Source: Fomitopsis serialis
Lineage: Eukaryota; Basidiomycota; Agaricomycetes; Polyporales; Fomitopsidaceae
Direction: 5' to 3'
DNA length: 64,000 nt
Assembly (NCBI RefSeq): GCF_022376445.1
Contig: NW_025954983.1
Location: forward strand, 372,001 to 436,000
The position numbers and the translations under genes were made by a program. Below, piece by piece: positions 23,401 to 30,486 of the stretch. Within the stretch, counting starts at the first letter, position 1; every line of letters begins with the position of its first letter. The notes below the pieces were generated by a model. That model saw only the letters and a list, made by a program, of their open reading frames with translations. It had not been told where the DNA came from and searched no databases.

Positions 23401-23453
23401 TGTGGAGTCAGCCGAGGTCAAGATGTCGGAGAAGGCGGGCGATGATGAGCTGA
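14427..23453 (+). CDS. Giant repeat-rich protein of an LTR retrotransposon, about 3,008 aa, function unknown
   Basis: The frame is open without a stop for about 9 kb. The chosen start is the first in-frame ATG after the primer site; the frame itself extends upstream into the LTR to 13953. Composition is strongly biased to Arg, Gly, Glu, Ser, Thr and Ala, with few hydrophobic runs, so much of it should be disordered. Three segments share a GG-x-L/V-x-x-x-RRV or LPAAPRRV pattern (near 15750, 16300 and 18580). From about 20180 to 22280 at least eight degenerate units recur around GAS-L-x-PS-x-GEPE and EVV-x-Q-x-LVEISQP. The C-terminus has modules with EDELVSCCHLDECGQW. No zinc knuckle, aspartic protease DTG, RT DD, RNase H or integrase signature was seen. 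It may be a structural (gag-like) or cargo protein. Confidence 0.7.
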   Translation: MREADVVARSTGTTVRFRSIMESATGGLGDDSMYALDGLFTASESATQTYEQATGRATGTFEPGMAHEGDDHLAMHTLRVVASTIIAQSTEMRNHGVHGTRPATRTSIAADGQGRETTTRIQERVLVRTGGDLLVVEDTSRGTGRAADLDAHVTVRSHVHQGSSLTLRNFWSGVASLTARKHDGATQQESLTMTTRPGANASNRGFSIREQPLGFGGTRRGVTACWRGRHAMDRGGRQQAYMGNASSMTRIPTDTSGSSPHRLDEFFLEISGVTARMFERDDEPVGDGLARITATRFSDAIPSDTTVSPANPEQATAHQYGRSEGVAAVSRGQDEQSPPQTLPRAGVCQVNVSLRSGHKSQGEGSTGRSWSPASNEARGHAIQGTGPTSESIEYEGAREREGRPREASEQMPLAKVQTTGGTYTTDHRESKVHRHGAETEELGKLPAAPRRVLMVEDDHPWLRERTGTETRASGQARDVITKVRLTGGITTRSDACLAEVGYRHRAPFGEILASIRRDREGTGMAYLVDQVRTYKDSSVSDLEREIDERIGIPGCGTGGASSEQDELGRRARDSRRAGVACRNLAATGSAHGRDFDGELGRDEKRMAAGEASGAAIGACSEEQKGVGGFLAVARRVFKPGNDWLRLYQAAQVSQATRRVATTALKDRRTGRSSMTSCPPSSQAEDSISIPGGTPCMQTKATHASHIWKDTARRDGATAEELDACMQQERQAEEAQGFRQVVTRATETTLTYGISSTDYACLGRSLPSARSGMRVQEHAMKAFELGAVDDAPLSGTQRSVGREGGWECAGQARIQQGTMVAMDEGLREDRKRLQAESVGRGLRREKIAQAPELWSAQPTGASLVAQVEDSARAFSRLVCLLNTSSLSAHDSIWRNARGPAAVHGRETVRSEGTAYEAYRWEHHDQRVHTLSKADTRDERSSDAQDASGSRPERANEWERFERNRAARRTVLCASESPEQLRLNECDGAGLGIDMRAPRGQPADSETENSTSEGTLAHVGPVATQEPARQTCGNRDSQLKEYTDPNSARSQVSLSQCIASERTACGSRKDNIESLATDMEWTRIEHGALRKKQDELRKTARRSIAGRDGPSEGRKLDAEGAPTFGRVSTEAGITDKAPTTSRLLAVPLFSQTWAIALARKETVHVGEASVGRTSIPERSKEEEEGSCRPQASEAGEGQYDVELGPALDTMGRIEDAHRGIQARVTRRAGGKSIYYEATYDRRTSRTITPTGESRHARSEVTASQHVLSLQAGREYGSENMESRAVADTARASSEMEVRRRKERERDGPLDASRRQVADSDGQRELWEERMEEMRTSGCRSTLEIAWRCAKQLAGSGDHVTEGTAGEPRYRERADDDSGAGRREHEKVGGLVVAMRRVSRRAGRRDVQPQDPDEAHTHGQLARAREENRLASRFLTVNGSMRMYELQGARYKTADSKRAEVRDVDDSQSEEAELGKRGPGVTTVQVHGSRPPQSSNTGVLVSRATEGLRAISHVLRSNWTTHLPSLFAYNAVWRHGLQEATGSSPAIGEGGCHMGGPVQLRANEERREKTQWRIKRNEASRLADGRTEAGEGQNLPKAKANRSADDEERSRASEVQRSDRAAIGRKTSVTVEARAEGEGSLRTQRTASKHRKTGNSTGTQVQGRFERFETLLRNDEARAGKEQPVETQASQRGRRRSQITTHACVRSRPSKHTRKDTTGGEGSLRNEPGNGETDTSTQEMQGVEPSSEQAESEEEGRASQEGEPATSPDQGWASTAVGRSEGGEQHLPSATKIRGRVKEDMDATGKDKPRNVRRYVVLQRSEVERCGGDCPSHKEREQGVDGNLARDISYGGNVECWGASWESRLGEMTHERIDILRARGLTSSGTSLRRRGEDGPTGEAATDEPLAADGPARANGETDQGASLLLSEGEPKPAGESAEPSEMQEVARQRVQVRTSIRTAGENGRTACRKAGARTKDSDGEVVPQEDLVEPGVCQSYGLKANLEDVRACETEQGESLEPSRGKPGPEMRGPEPSDEQPKSKREDPVRQGAGGGLACCKTRLIVSLKPSKEEVTDERSSEKDTRYALRLEAEPGMLSCAKTKDGQADREETGDQSNGARMDRTDVPPECSAAGELAQVQDNTDQGASFRAAESQGLAEASERISGESRRVECEREGECTEDGDGATVLPGNSLGTSKVAEGLVDSPDIPRRRHVSVARDVALAIAESDGQEPALQGGFAEVSQPDGLPGDGTDQSLQRSAGGEHVRAHGGVDQLASLQPSNGEPELADEHAGLRETLETARPQDRVGTVTGKPGENGRAEWEGMGERAQDGDFEAVSQVNLVEISQPSGFVANCEYAPCQQWIGGRRGRVCSEANRGASLKPDKRKPEDGWAGDGETQGERRRDWEASGGTSSGRRRQHGRTRREETGKYTEESGNEEVWEVGITEASRSTDKSMDVLDILWHRSLAEESPRKRRDDGRGGFGVTGGYEQDGGCEEVLQMEFVEISEARAFTDPANIPGQGREMGATVDQHASVKPSMGERADERTGRDETWRASRWMAVVEGLSSAQKHTTRPEHEWTSGQEIGRFAESVNVPWQGRTTSGLGHEQGSETKQDGSFELSKGDCDKVIHQRRAQMNRDRGQESGQWDTKRGRGERAISTHMEQWDVTTEQPSCTREAADCTVQASKTSDSPDEPWQGPRAECGVDDPSYEPESASQSVPEEGWLLGDFGEFDTDMPEQTPEDDLVACWHIAEDGRRLWGHVPRAQAEEALRWVNQTDGWIAEDDARRVIDEETLRSEWLARYLAYERGQLGPDAVISSDQRREYSRLNEMGQLENLHTHGQTDQERPHSAEPSKEGPQRGTRPVGGAQRTIDSDTEEPGLGGYLLVEVAEPKIPEEAHEDELVSCCHLDECGQWVVESLPRDEAKKAVAEADRRLRAGFWRRLGATRGDNTQNPAERGQPQSVDPRMGKPRRGAGPGGQPVSVITRKNLGCESAYLWSQPRSRCRRRRAMMS

Positions 23454-23662
23454 TCAGCCGCTGCCATCTGGACGAGAACGGGCACTGGCCGTATGCGGAG
23501 GCGGAGAGGGCTCGGAGTGGCGAGGCGAATGGGGACTGCGGCTGGCTCAATGAGGACAAAGATCGCGTGCGAGGTCTTAGCGCAACTCGGGGATGCAGCA
23601 CAGAAGTTAATCGAGCGGATGGACTCGCGTCATTCATGTCGCAATGGATCGCTCTTGGTTAG
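23402..23662 (+). CDS. Probable true C-terminus of the giant protein, in a shifted frame
   Basis: This frame reads LLVESAEVKM, then DDELISRCHLDENGHW, plainly a third copy of the module in the preceding frame (LLVEVAEPKI ... EDELVSCCHLDECGQW). The switch falls at about 23391, where one additional base (for example AGG instead of AG) would keep the frame open to the TAG at 23660-23662. With that base the protein would be about 3,078 residues. Whether the missing base is real or a consensus error is open. Confidence 0.6.
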   Translation: MESAEVKMSEKAGDDELISRCHLDENGHWPYAEAERARSGEANGDCGWLNEDKDRVRGLSATRGCSTEVNRADGLASFMSQWIALG

Positions 23663-23717
23663 GCAGTGTTGCCGTCGCGGCGGGGAGTGGGTGACCGGGG
23701 ACGGTCACAATTTGAGT

Positions 23718-23727
23718 AAGGGGGAGA
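23718..23727 (+). other. Polypurine tract of the giant-ORF LTR element
   Basis: AAGGGGGAGA lies directly before the right LTR, where plus-strand synthesis would be primed. Confidence 0.75.
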
Positions 23728-24712
23728 TGTGGGGAGTGCCCCCACATAGGCCCGGACAGTATGTATATCCCTTATTTTGAGCTATCTGGTCAGTGCCATT
23801 CCCTCCGAGCATATTGACAACCTTCGCTATTCCTTCCGATACCCCATTTCTACTGTACTTGATGGACTTCGTGCGATTTCGCATTACTTACCATATATAG
23901 CAAGTACCTACTATTAGTCAGCTTCGGCGGCATACAGTGCCACGAAGACTTGTACATACCTTAGTTCTCCCCACCTCCGAATCTAGACATCTGCGAGCAC
24001 AGCTTGTGGGTCCCTCATACATTTGTTGGAGCTGGGAGAGGCTCCCCGGGTTGGTCAACAGTGACCTTCTTGGGCAATCAAGGATCTTCGGACGTGCACG
24101 GTGCCACGTAATTGAGAAAAGACAAGTCCTACGACTTGGAGGCCAGGACAGCTCGGAAGATACAGGACCCGGACAGGGACTCGCGGAACGAGTACAGGAG
24201 CTTGCGGAACGAGTACGGGAGCCTGCGGAACGAGTACAGAAGCTCGCGGAACGAGTACAGGAGCTCTCGGAACGAGTACACTGGCAGGAGCTCGCGGAAC
24301 GAGCATAGGCGGCTGCAGAACGAGCGTAGGAGCTCGCGGAACGAGCACAGGAACCCGCGGAACGAGGAAGGCGACCACGGAACGAGAACGAGACAACCGC
24401 GGAACGAGTTTAGCGACTTGAAGGGCAGCGACTGCAGAGCCAGAGTGGGGCACCTTCGGAACGAGAACAAGGACAAGAACGAGACAGAGCTTTAGAGTCC
24501 ACGGAGCGAGTTGGGAACGGAGTCGTCAGCAAGGCTTGGAGAACCGAGGACAAGGTCAGTAACCCTGAGGCATCGTTGCGAGATCATTTCTCGGCACATC
24601 TCCCCTCCACTCTCAAAACCCCTTCCACCCATGTCACCTCCAATCAGGGAGCAGCGAAATGACCCACCCCTCGAACATCGCGCCCGGGGGTACCACACTC
24701 CCGAGCTACACA
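23728..24712 (+). repeat. Right LTR, 985 bp
   Basis: Direct copy of the left LTR. It is preceded by the polypurine tract and followed by the duplicated ACGC. Confidence 0.92.
24182..24408 (+). repeat. 21-bp minisatellite in the right LTR
   Basis: Same array as at 13624-13850, with the same unit order and variants, consistent with recent LTR copying by reverse transcription. Confidence 0.85.
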
Positions 24713-24716
24713 ACGC

Positions 24717-26651
24717 GGATGTTCTGTGTCTGTTCGGGAGATGCGTTGACCCATTCTTCGACATCATCCAGGTGTGCTCTGAAGCGTGGTGCATTTGGTT
24801 CCTCACGGAAGTTACACTCTTCGTGTGTGCCAGACCGCCATTCTTCGATTGCAGCCTCGAGCTGAGAGAAGGCGATGTGAGATGGTCTTTGAGGGAGATA
24901 AAAGTGAGGAGACACTGTACCGCAGTGAAGATGAACGCGAGACTTGCCGCGCTGATAGGATTGAAATACCTGCTATGCTTGACACCGAGTGACTGAGACG
25001 GAATTCGTGCCTTGAAGAAACATTGCTCGACCATTCGGGAGACGATCTTGTGCTGTGCGAAACCTGAACGTTCACCAGTCTCGGTATCAACTGCCTAGAT
25101 GGCCCATAGTTTGGCAGTGAGCCACATGTACGACGAGGAAGAAGGGAACAGCACCTTATAATGAAATGCGGCTTCATGAAGGAGGGCTGCGGCGCGCTCG
25201 GCATTCTGTCGCCGTGCATTCCTGTCGGTATCGCTGCTAAAGCCATGCAGCCGGGTGATCCACTGCCGAGCCTGTATGAGAACGTCGAGTCGGGCGTTTG
25301 ACTTCCGGCCCTTCAGCTTGAGGTCATCAAGTCAGTGACACAATCTACGTGCGTATGGGAGAGGAATGCGCACGAAGGTCAGCATTCGGGTCGTCAGTTT
25401 GTACCGATGCTCAAGCTCCGACTCATCACACGCATCCGCCCACGATTCGATCGCCCAGCGTGCAAGTTGTTCGTCGTTAGGGTATGGATTGATGGTGTAC
25501 AGTCGGCATTCAAGGAACCGTACGGCGGCAAGGAGTAAGGTCTTCACTTCATCGATGTAGTCGCTTGCTTTCGGCCGGCCTTGGGGGATGGAATCACCCT
25601 GGAACGGAGGCTCTAGTAAGTCTTTGCGAGGCTCCGATGGCTGCGTAGCCGCCTCCTGAGTTGCCCGAGAAGCCCTTTGGGTGTCTGTGGTCGGAGTCTG
25701 ATGCACAGGAAGAGGAGATGAGCCTGGTCGGGGACTCGGGGTAATGGTGCTGACGAAGGCAGCTCAGTTCAACCCGATTACCACAGGGATATTTGACAAA
25801 GGCGTACCGTGCACCGCGAGGTGCGTTGACACCATGGGAACTTGAGAGTGGCTCAGACGGCCTGTGGCTTGTCTGTGGCGACCCGGGGTGAGCCTGACTC
25901 GGAGTGCGCTGTGCTCCACGAACAATTGGCATTGACGTGGTCGCAGTCCTGGCGGGGTTGTCATTACCACGAACGAGCGACCGAGACATACTTGAATCAA
26001 GCTCAGTCACAGTGACGTTGGGTGTGTGTGTCCGGGTTGGAGTTTCCGGCTCGGGGCTACTGTCGAGCATGCGGCGGCGTTGGGACTTCGATATTGCAGG
26101 TGTGGGCGTGGCGAAGTCAAAGGATGCCTTCTTCTGGAACTAGTAGCACCATTCAGTGTCAGTGGTCGCAATGGATATTCAAGCCACCTTGTTGATAATG
26201 AGACTCACCGATGACGATATGACAATCTCATTGCTGTCCTCGTCTTCATTTTCTGTCTGCCCCGTCTCACTCTCTGGCTCGACATCTGAACCGCTGTCAT
26301 CTCTAGCAGAGTCGGCCACACGACTTCTACTTCCTACTCCGGTTTTTCGCAAGGCAGCAGCCAGCTTCTTCTGATACTTGTCCTTCTGCTTCTTCATTCT
26401 TGCGAGTTCGTCTGCTTGTTTGGCGAGTTGCTCTTCCACTACAAGGCACATCAGTTCAGTTCCGACCGAGTTAGAACCACTTCTTTGGACGTACTTTGGT
26501 CAGACTTCTTCTTTGAGGGCTGGCGTGACCGTGGTGTTCGAACAACGGCAGGGCTGCCACTTCTCTCATGTTGTTGACGCTTGGCTCGAGGTGGATCATC
26601 ATCCGAATCATCGCCTTCGAAGTGATGCTGGGGCTCTTTGCGTTTCGGCAT
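24717..26651 (-). pseudogene. DUF6532-domain protein, N-terminal and central part, passenger gene of Plavaka
   Basis: Transcription starts divergently from the transposase, 224 bp away. The first exon (ATG at 26651) is Lys/Arg-rich and probably nuclear. The next has a Lys-rich helix (DELARMKKQKDKYQKK) and an acidic Ser stretch, then a long Pro/Ser-rich linker. The DUF6532 core lies in exons 25316-25155, 25094-24921 and 24861-24717, with FFKARIPSQSLGVKHSRYF, an IFTALEAAIEEW helix and FRAHLDDVEEWV. Family members are abundant in Agaricomycetes and of unknown function. The core exon 25316-25155 is preceded in the same frame by TGA (25334-25332), so either an intron junction or a true stop lies there. 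The linker junction near 25740 is also unresolved. The gene is broken by the LTR element. Confidence 0.65.
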
Positions 26652-26875
26652 GAGGGGTGAGGCGAAAGAAGAAGTGGTGAGCGGCGAGCGGACTTACTGT
26701 TCAAGTACGCGTGGTTGATGTGGCTCAGTGGCTTGTGGCCGAGTTCGTGGCCGCAGATAATTAGCGCCCATCCCTCGACATTCAACCGAGTTGTCTACTG
26801 TCTCGACACGTTCAAAGCTGCTTCTTATACCAAAATCTTCATCACTTACTCTTAATCCTACGAGCTATCATACAT

Positions 26876-29800
26876 ATGAAGGCTCCAAAAACTGTGTACA
26901 CCTGTGGAATCGCAGGCTGCAATGCAACGAAGCGAACTGTTCAAGCGCTCAACTCGCACAAGACGCAGGCTCACCGAGATATTCTGCGTGCGCGAGACAG
27001 GCGACTTGCCGCCGACATCGAAAAAGCCCATCAGCAAGCCGCATCATCAGTGTCTGCTCTCCCAGCGGATGCGGACACAAGACATACCCCATTATCATCT
27101 TCCGGTCAAGGCAACTCGGCGTCGAACCATGACCTGCCACACGTCGAGATAGAGGAGCCCATTGTCTTGGACCCTACCCCTGACGAGCTAGATGATCCTG
27201 CGGCAGGCCCGGGAGCGGCCACCGAGTCAGGAGCCATGTCAAGTGGCCCTAGTCCCTCGACACGGAAACCCAAGTCAGTGACAGTCGAGGATGTCCCCGA
27301 CGAAGATGACGGCCTACCTCAGCATCTCTGGGAACAGCACTTCCCTGGAGATGTTGCATCAATCATTAGCCAGGCAGATACCGAATTCGACAACCTGCTC
27401 GCGCAACAGAAGGCCGACAATGCTGTTCCGTGGCAACCCTTCGAGACGCAGGAAGAATGGCAGTTAGCGCGGTGGCTCCTGACATCCGGGCTGTCACAGG
27501 CTGCAATAGACGACTATCTTAACCTAGAGATCGTGAGTATTTGCTATTGACTCACCTCGGAATTCAAAGTGACAGAGTGAATACCTAGACAAAGCACCGA
27601 ACAAAGCCATCATTTGGCAGCAAGCGCGAATTCTTCAAGCGCATTGATGCTCTTCCAAAGGGCCCCGGGTGGATACTCGAAACATGGGAGGTCACTGGGA
27701 ATGTTCTTGATGAAGACGGGAAACCACTTACCGAGGAGGTCGAGCTTTGGCGACGCCGTCCTGTCGAGTGTATCAAGGAGTTAATTGGAAATCCAGCATT
27801 CGATGGTTTGATCCAAAACGCACCAAAGAGGCAGTTCAAAGACTCAGATGGACGCTCGCGTGTCATCGACGAATGCAATACGGCCGACTGGTGGTGGGAG
27901 ATCCAGAAGCACCTGCCTCCGGGTGCGACAGTTGCACCTCTCATTATCTCGTCAGATAAGACACAACTGTCGCAGTTCAGTGGTGACAAACAGGCTTACC
28001 CGGTGTATCTGAGCATCGGTAACATCGACAAATCGACAAGGCGACAACCATCTGCGGGCGCAACCGTGCTGCTCGGGTATCTGCCGACATCGAAGCTCGA
28101 GTGCTTCACCAAGAAGGACGATCGGCGCAAGATCGAAGGTTACCGACTCTTTCATGCCTGTATGCGCTCGATGCTACATCCGTTGATCTCGGCTGGCTTG
28201 ACGGGCGTCGAGATGGTCTGCGCGGACCGTTGCATTCGTCGAGTGTATCCGATTGTCGCCGCGTACGTTGCAGACCATCCGGAACAATGTCTCGTCGCAT
28301 GCTGTCAACAGAACCATTGTCCAAAATGTACAGTCAGTCCGAATACTCGGGGCGATCTCGTCAACTCACTGTTACGGGATCCGGACGAAACAATCCACGC
28401 TATGGCCGGTGAATCCCATGGCGAACAGCCGACGGAATTCAAGGAGTGGGGCCTGCACCTCATTGATCCGTTTTGGCGGGAGCTACCGCACTGCAACATC
28501 TTTCAGTGCATCACGCCCGACTTACTGCATCAGCTCCACAAAGGGGTCTTCAAGGATCATCTTGTTGATTGGGCAACCGCTGCAATGGTCGGTGGTGAAG
28601 ACGAGGGTGACCGTCGTTTCCGTGCCATGACCGGTCATCCAGACTTGAGATGGTTCAAGAAGGGCATCTCTACGATCACCCAGTGGACCGGGACAGAATA
28701 TAAGCACATGGAGAAGATTTTTCTGGGTGTACTCACGGGTGCTGTTACCGACACGGGTATCCTGCGATCTGTCCGTGCGGTCCTCGACTTCATATATCTC
28801 GCCCACTTCCAGGTTCACACGACCGAATCTCTGCTGCAGCTCGAATCTGCATTAGATGCTTTCCATGCAAACAAGGATGCATTCGTCAGGATGGGAATAC
28901 GTACGCACTTCAATATTCCAAAGCTCCACTCGATGATCCACTACGGCCTTTCGATTCGCCTCCTCGGAACTTGCGACGGCTTCAACACGGAGAATTCGGA
29001 GCGCTTGCATATCGATTACGCAAAACGGGCCTACAGAGCAAGCAGCAAGAAAGACTACGTACAGCAAATGACAAAGTGGCTCACTCGGCAAGAGTCAATC
29101 CGCAAATTCACGCGATACTTGCGTTGGCTCGGAAAAGATGCCCCGGAAGGAAGGCCGACAGGAGTAGGACGGGATGATGGGCTGGATGAAGACAAGGCGG
29201 CTGATGTCAGCATGTCGTCGAAGCACGGACACATCGATCACGAACTCCCTGTGGCGCCAGATTCCGCCGGACAGGATGTTGCGGACGACCCAAGTGCACG
29301 CCGCACGTCAAAGACTCCGGCGTACCCAAACACGAGGGTAGGGACGTTGATGTCAGATTTTGGCTGCACGGATTTTATTCCACGGCTGGAGGAGTATCTC
29401 CGGCGTACCACGAGAGATGGTACACTGCCTCTCGCCGCGAGGAATATCACGGAATTGACACGGTTCGATGCCTACAAGAACGTCAAATTCTCCTTACCGT
29501 CATTGCGTCAGGTGTCGAAGGAAGGTTTACGCACCAGAGACAAAGTACGTGCCACACGCGCAACACCTGCGTCTGGGCCCAAGAAAGCCAAGGCAGCGTG
29601 CTTTGATACAATCCTCGCGCGTGAAGTATCTCTGCACGAGGGGGGTGGTGATCCACAGAACCCCTTGAGGGTGAGTCAATACTAGTCGTCCGCTCCCGCC
29701 CTCGCATCCGAGTCGAAACTGACGAAATGCTGTGTTTATCATAAGGTCTTCGTGTTGCGCGTGTTCGGTCGATTTTCCGCGTCCCTGAAAGCTACGGCCA

Positions 29801-30104
29801 GCAGTTCCATGAGCCACTTGCCTTTGTGGAGTGGTACACACCGCTTCGCAGCTACGATCAGAACCTCGGCATGTACAAGGTGTCCAAATCCACTCACCGT
29901 GGTCGCCCCAGAAGCTCCGTGATCCCAGTCTCCCATATTGAGCGAAGTTGCCACCTCCTCCCTCAGTGGGGTCGCGCCATGACGAGGAGCTGGAAGAGCG
30001 AGACTGTCCTGGATCAGTGCTCGACGTTTTACCTCAACCCCTATCTTCGCCACGACGACTTCGTTCTACTCCGGGTCTTTGCTCGTGAACCAGTACCAGG
30101 CTGA
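26876..30104 (+). CDS. Plavaka-family transposase
   Basis: Exon 1 (26876-27532, 219 codons) carries an N-terminal C2H2 finger (YTCGIAGC with NSHKTQAH) and an acidic linker. Exon 2 (27589-29670, phase 0) holds the Plavaka catalytic region: [34 protein letters not shown] with a CPKC finger, [18 protein letters not shown], and [17 protein letters not shown]. These acidic blocks probably supply a DDE-type site. Exon 3 (29746-30104) encodes the typical C-terminus [14 protein letters not shown] and [10 protein letters not shown], but in a frame one base off exon 2; a single extra G at the AAGG acceptor restores it. The gene is divergent from the DUF6532 passenger. It mobilises the element by cut-and-paste. 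Intactness depends on the exon 3 junction. Confidence 0.85.
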
Positions 30105-30473
30105 ACTGTTAGTAGAACTACTTACTCTCGTGCAATGGGATACGCACTCTTCACGTTCATGGCCGAGCCATTCAATTGCTGTACTAGTGCGTGGTAGTAG
30201 TGGTGTTCAAGGAGAATGCATCGATTGCTATCGCACGCCAGATACCGCCGCCCGAAAAGCGTGACTGGTGGGCGCTAACGCAAAGTACGACTACAGTGCC
30301 GCAAAACGAGGTGTCTATTATATAATTCTATTGACTGGCGCAATCCGCTCCAGTGAGCGTCGTGGCAGTAGCTGTAGGTTCGAGAGTTGCTCAGAGGGCT
30401 CTGGAGCGAGGCGCAATGCTCTCGTGTCTCCGGGGGCTCCAGAGTGGTATGCGGCAGCTCCCGAGGGAAAGCG

Positions 30474-30484
30474 TTTTCCTGATG
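30474..30484 (-). repeat. Plavaka right terminal inverted repeat
   Basis: TTTTCCTGATG, followed by CA (30485-30486). The adjoining 30105-30473 is the gene-free 3' subterminal region of the element with short CTCGAGAG-like repeats. Confidence 0.8.
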
Positions 30485-30486
30485 CA

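Larger units (their letters stand above)
13169..24712 (+). mobile_element. LTR retrotransposon with a giant ORF and no pol genes, 11.5 kb
   Basis: Two direct repeats, 13169-14154 and 23728-24712, appear identical except for one C in a C run (C6 against C5 near 13180 and 23739). Each begins TGTGGGG and ends CTACACA. The element is flanked by ACGC (13165-13168, 24713-24716). A tRNA-complementary site starts two bases after the left LTR, and AAGGGGGAGA directly precedes the right LTR. The interior holds one frame of about 3,000 codons and no recognisable protease, reverse transcriptase, RNase H or integrase. The structure is that of a retrotransposon whose enzymes are supplied from elsewhere. 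The near-identical LTRs mean a recent insertion. Confidence 0.9.
12651..30484 (+). mobile_element. Plavaka DNA transposon inserted in the hAT gene, itself carrying an LTR element
   Basis: The ends are the perfect 11-bp inverted repeat CATCAGGAAAA (12651-12661) and TTTTCCTGATG (30474-30484), flanked by a 2-bp CA duplication (12649-12650, 30485-30486). Without the 11.5 kb LTR insertion the element is about 6.3 kb. It carries a Plavaka-family transposase on plus (26876-30104) and a divergent DUF6532 gene on minus. The subterminal regions (12662-12947 and 30105-30473) lack genes but hold repeated CTCGAGAG/CTCCGGAG-like motifs in both orientations. Removing the element and one CA restores the hAT exon exactly, which fixes the ends to the base. 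Confidence 0.85.
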
